Of a stretch of DNA of 64,000 nt, positions 61,953-64,000 are shown in pieces (position 1 is the stretch's first letter; each line of letters begins with the position of its first letter). Source of the stretch: Williamsia deligens. Its GTDB lineage: Bacteria; Actinomycetota; Actinomycetes; Mycobacteriales; Mycobacteriaceae. The notes beneath the pieces were generated by a model. The model saw only the letters and a program-made list of their open reading frames with translations, made no database searches and was not told the origin of the DNA. Both the position numbers and the translations under genes were made by a program. The stretch covers positions 2,652,796 to 2,716,795 of the forward strand of contig NZ_JAMTCI010000001.1 in assembly GCF_024171765.1 (NCBI RefSeq). The letters are read 5' to 3'.

Positions 61953-63145
61953 TGTGTCTCCTTCGTCCCCCGACGGGACCGGCCTCCCCGCCGGGTCTGC
62001 AGCACGAGATACCGGGTGGCTCCCAGATCGGAGAGCTGCGCGAGGGTCGCCTCGGTGGCGGCGCGATCGCGGCCCTTCTGCGACACGACGACGACGGCGA
62101 CGACCAGATCGCCGAGATCGATGTCGCGCCACCAGTCGTCGGAGAGGGACCCGCGTTCGACCGCCTGTCCCCGCTCCTCGGCCGTTCCGCCGGGGACGAC
62201 GACGTCGACGACGTCGGTGGCCTCGCCGGTCAGCAGGACCGCGGCCCGACCACGACGGTGTCGATGGGCCAGCTCGGCGTAGAGGACCTTCGACGGGTCG
62301 AACGGTTCCGGCCCGACCACCAACAGCCGGGCGCCGTGGCGGTGGGCGATGCGACGAGCCCAGATGCGGTTGTTGCTGGTGCCGAGCCGCCCGCGGGCGA
62401 GCACCAGGAGTTCGGCGGCCACGATGACCCCGACGATCGCGGCGACCAGGGCGGTCGACATGGGCTTCGGGGACACCGGCGACGAGGACGCCGACGGCAC
62501 CGACAGGACGGTCAGCTGGTTGCCGCCCGCGCCGGCGATCTGGTCGCGTTGCGCGCGGAGCTCGGCGAGGCGTGCGTCGGACTGGGTCCGGGCGTCGCTG
62601 TTCGCCGCGAGACGACCGTTGCGGGCCTGCTCGAACGCGATGGAGGCATCGATCTGGTCGACGCGTCGGGAGACGTCGCGAGCCGCGTTCGCCTCGTTGG
62701 CCTGGGCGACGGCGGCGACCATCGCGCGCGCGATCTGCTGTGCGGTGCGGGGGTTGTCGGCGGTCGCGGCGAACGTCAGCAGGGACGGCGCAGTGCCCGG
62801 CGTCAGCGTCACATGGCTGTGGAGTGTCGCGGTGTCCCAGCCGGTGTCGACCTGGGTGAGGACCTGCGCGAGCACGCCGTCGTCGTTCGCGAGTTCCTCG
62901 AACGGTGCGCGGAGTTGCTCGACGAAGGCATCGCCCGCGACGACCTCGTTCTGCGTCGTCACCTGAGTGACCACCGAGGCGGAGTACTCCTTGGTCTGCG
63001 TCGACAGGTAGGCGAAGACCGCGCCGCCGATCAGTGCGCCGATGATCAGCGCAGGGAGCAGCATGCGAGCCAGGTCGCGGAAGTGTCCGGCGAGGTCGAT
63101 GGGTGGGGGCGCGTCGCGATGGTTCGTCGCGGCATCGACGGTCAC
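61949..63145 (-). CDS. Wzz-like polysaccharide chain-length / copolymerase protein
   Basis: 398 residues from GTG 63145 with AAGGAG upstream. The topology is that of polysaccharide copolymerases: TM1 near residues 27-48 (MLLPALIIGALIGGAVFAYL), an extracytoplasmic region with a long helical part (RTAQQIARAMVAAVAQANEA, then Arg/Asp/Gln-rich coil), a Ser/Pro stretch, TM2 (TALVAAIVGVIVAAELLVLA), and a cytoplasmic C-terminal domain of about 145 residues. That domain is shaped like a BY-kinase or Rossmann fold, but no Walker A (GxxGxGKT) is seen, so kinase activity is doubtful. First gene of the minus-strand envelope block. Confidence 0.85.
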   Translation of the reverse strand: MTVDAATNHRDAPPPIDLAGHFRDLARMLLPALIIGALIGGAVFAYLSTQTKEYSASVVTQVTTQNEVVAGDAFVEQLRAPFEELANDDGVLAQVLTQVDTGWDTATLHSHVTLTPGTAPSLLTFAATADNPRTAQQIARAMVAAVAQANEANAARDVSRRVDQIDASIAFEQARNGRLAANSDARTQSDARLAELRAQRDQIAGAGGNQLTVLSVPSASSSPVSPKPMSTALVAAIVGVIVAAELLVLARGRLGTSNNRIWARRIAHRHGARLLVVGPEPFDPSKVLYAELAHRHRRGRAAVLLTGEATDVVDVVVPGGTAEERGQAVERGSLSDDWWRDIDLGDLVVAVVVVSQKGRDRAATEATLAQLSDLGATRYLVLQTRRGGRSRRGTKETQ

Positions 63146-63312
63146 CGGGGGACTCCTTCGCGCGACGGCTTACGAGATCAAGAATCTGCAGTTTGCCAAT
63201 AATAACTAGCGTTCCGGGGGCAGACGGGGAAACCGACACGCGCGTGTGCGATGAGTTCCGGCCCGCCGGTGGGTCTGTCCAGGCGACTGCACCGACATCT
63301 CGAGGAGCCCGC
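63146..63312. promoter_or_regulatory. Divergent intergenic region between the Wzz-like and reductase genes
   Basis: 167 nt that must hold the start signals of both flanking genes. The segment around 63165-63215 (TTTGCCAATAATAACTAG at its centre) is the most AT-rich short stretch in the window, consistent with promoter melting. I cannot fix a convincing -35/-10 pair on either strand. Confidence 0.4.
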
Positions 63313-63882
63313 ATGGCCGTCGACTACACCGTCGACCTGTTCAGCACGCTGGACGGGTTCGCCGCTCCCGCCCCCGGGACGTGGGGCGGTTACTGGGGCA
63401 AGGACAGCGAGGAATGGCTGGCACACCGGACGGCGGGGTTCTCCGAGCCGAGTCGGATGGTGTTCGGCGCGAACACCTACCGACTGTTCCTGCACTTCCA
63501 GACCATCGGCGTCGAGCCGGACACCTGGGTCGCGCGCATGCTCGGATCGCCGACGACCGTGGTGTCGACGTCGCTGTCCGCACCGCTCGACTGGCCCGAC
63601 GCCGAACTGGTGGCCGCCGACGCCGTGGACGTCGTGGCCCGCATGAAGGACGAGTCCGACCTCCCTCTGCGATCGCACGGGAGCGTGTCCATGAACCGGG
63701 CGCTGCTGGCAGCGGGTCTCGTCGACCGGCTGCACCTGACCATCTTCCCCGTCGTCACCGGACAGACCGGCGACGACCCGATCTACCGCGGGGGACCGGA
63801 CCTCGACCTCGACCTGCTCGAGAGCCGCAGCTTCGCCGGTGGGATCCAGGAGCTGATCTACCGCCCGACCGTCCACCGCTGA
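63313..63882 (+). CDS. RibD C-terminal / dihydrofolate reductase-like protein
   Basis: 189 residues from ATG 63313, with GAGGAG 5 nt upstream. The N-terminal VDYTVDLFSTLDGFAAPAP, the middle GANTYRLF, SHGSVSMNRALLAAGLVDRLHLTIFPVVTGQ and the C-terminal GGIQELIYRP match the RibD_C/DHFR-like NADPH-dependent reductase family. These stand-alone proteins are not usually the folate DHFR and their substrates are mostly unknown. It is divergent from the envelope block and closed by a terminator at 63883-63927. Confidence 0.88.
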   Translation: MAVDYTVDLFSTLDGFAAPAPGTWGGYWGKDSEEWLAHRTAGFSEPSRMVFGANTYRLFLHFQTIGVEPDTWVARMLGSPTTVVSTSLSAPLDWPDAELVAADAVDVVARMKDESDLPLRSHGSVSMNRALLAAGLVDRLHLTIFPVVTGQTGDDPIYRGGPDLDLDLLESRSFAGGIQELIYRPTVHR

Positions 63883-63927
63883 ATCCGACGCACTTCTTCC
63901 CGCTCAGCGGGAGAAACCGCGTCGGAT
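63883..63927. terminator. Nested two-stem hairpin between convergent genes
   Basis: Outer arms ATCCGACGC (63883-63891) and GCGTCGGAT (63919-63927) pair perfectly over 9 bp. Inside, TCCCGC (63898-63903) pairs with GCGGGA (63907-63912) around a 3-nt loop. The outer stem is symmetric and starts next to the reductase stop codon, so it can terminate transcription from both sides. Confidence 0.75.
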
Positions 63928-63931
63928 CGGC

Positions 63932-64000
63932 TCAGCCAGCGGCGCGGTCATAGTGCGTGCGAACGGCTGCCGACGTCCTCAGGGTCACGTCCGATCGAAC
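63932..64000 (-). CDS. 3' end of a convergent gene (partial, unidentified)
   Basis: Reading the minus strand from the window edge, 22 codons stay open and end at TGA (63932-63934) with the peptide end LRTSAAVRTHYDRAAG. The placement, 5 nt beyond a bidirectional terminator and facing the reductase gene, is what a convergent gene end would look like. Too short to name, and the open frame could be chance at this GC content. Confidence 0.35.
   Translation of the reverse strand, partial: VRSDVTLRTSAAVRTHYDRAAG

Noticed and set aside
61949-62480. Active bacterial tyrosine kinase domain on the Wzz-like protein
   Set aside because: No Walker A motif or C-terminal tyrosine cluster can be found.

Overview
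The window is a high-GC (about 70% or more) actinobacterial chromosome segment. Ribosomal protein sequences, GTG starts, ATGA/GTGA gene overlaps, an S3 with an Ala-rich tail, and giant NRPS genes fit the Mycobacteriales (Gordonia/Williamsia/Rhodococcus-like). The genus is an inference from protein style, not a search.

Layout. (1) 1-5390: the S10 ribosomal operon, from a 5'-truncated rpsJ through rplC-rplD-rplW-rplB-rpsS-rplV-rpsC-rplP-rpmC-rpsQ, closed by a strong hairpin at 5408-5446. (2) 5777-51313: a giant NRPS locus on the + strand in three reading frames, 2,705 aa, then an open frame of about 1,700 meaningful codons, then 10,761 aa. (3) 51327-51459: a 21-bp periodic inverted repeat array, followed by a stand-alone condensation-domain protein (51536-52885) that is a paralogue of the first C domain of the NRPS. 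(4) 52874-55640, minus strand: cinA and an ankyrin-repeat protein. (5) 55815-63145, minus strand: an envelope/exopolysaccharide block (Wzz-like protein, glycosyltransferase, condensation-fold acyltransferase, lipase lipoprotein, GAF protein, polyprenyl-phosphate sugar transferase). (6) 63313-63882: a RibD/DHFR-like reductase, a two-stem terminator, and the 3' end of a convergent gene.

The NRPS line has 14 condensation domains, 11 complete adenylation domains, two epimerases and one terminal thioesterase. Hand-read specificity codes give serine for modules 1, 6 and 11. Modules 5 and 9 share one identical but unassigned code and both carry an E domain, so both should give the same D-residue. 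The tentative order is Ser1-X2-X3-X4-D-Y5-Ser6-(7)-X8-D-Y9-X10-Ser11-X12-(13)-(14)-TE. Three modules lack a working A domain, to different degrees: module 7 keeps an eroded A domain of about 340 aa, module 14 keeps about 75 aa of one, and module 13 has none.

Two structural oddities stand out. The first two proteins divide one module between them (C3 on the first, A3-T3 on the second), and their facing termini carry mutually similar, degenerate A-domain N-terminal pieces that could act as docking elements. Also, a single frame change at about 18985, inside the module 4 carrier domain, separates the second and third frames. If it is a sequence error, the two fuse into a synthetase of about 12,470 aa. 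No MbtH, phosphopantetheinyl transferase, exporter or tailoring enzyme is visible in the window.
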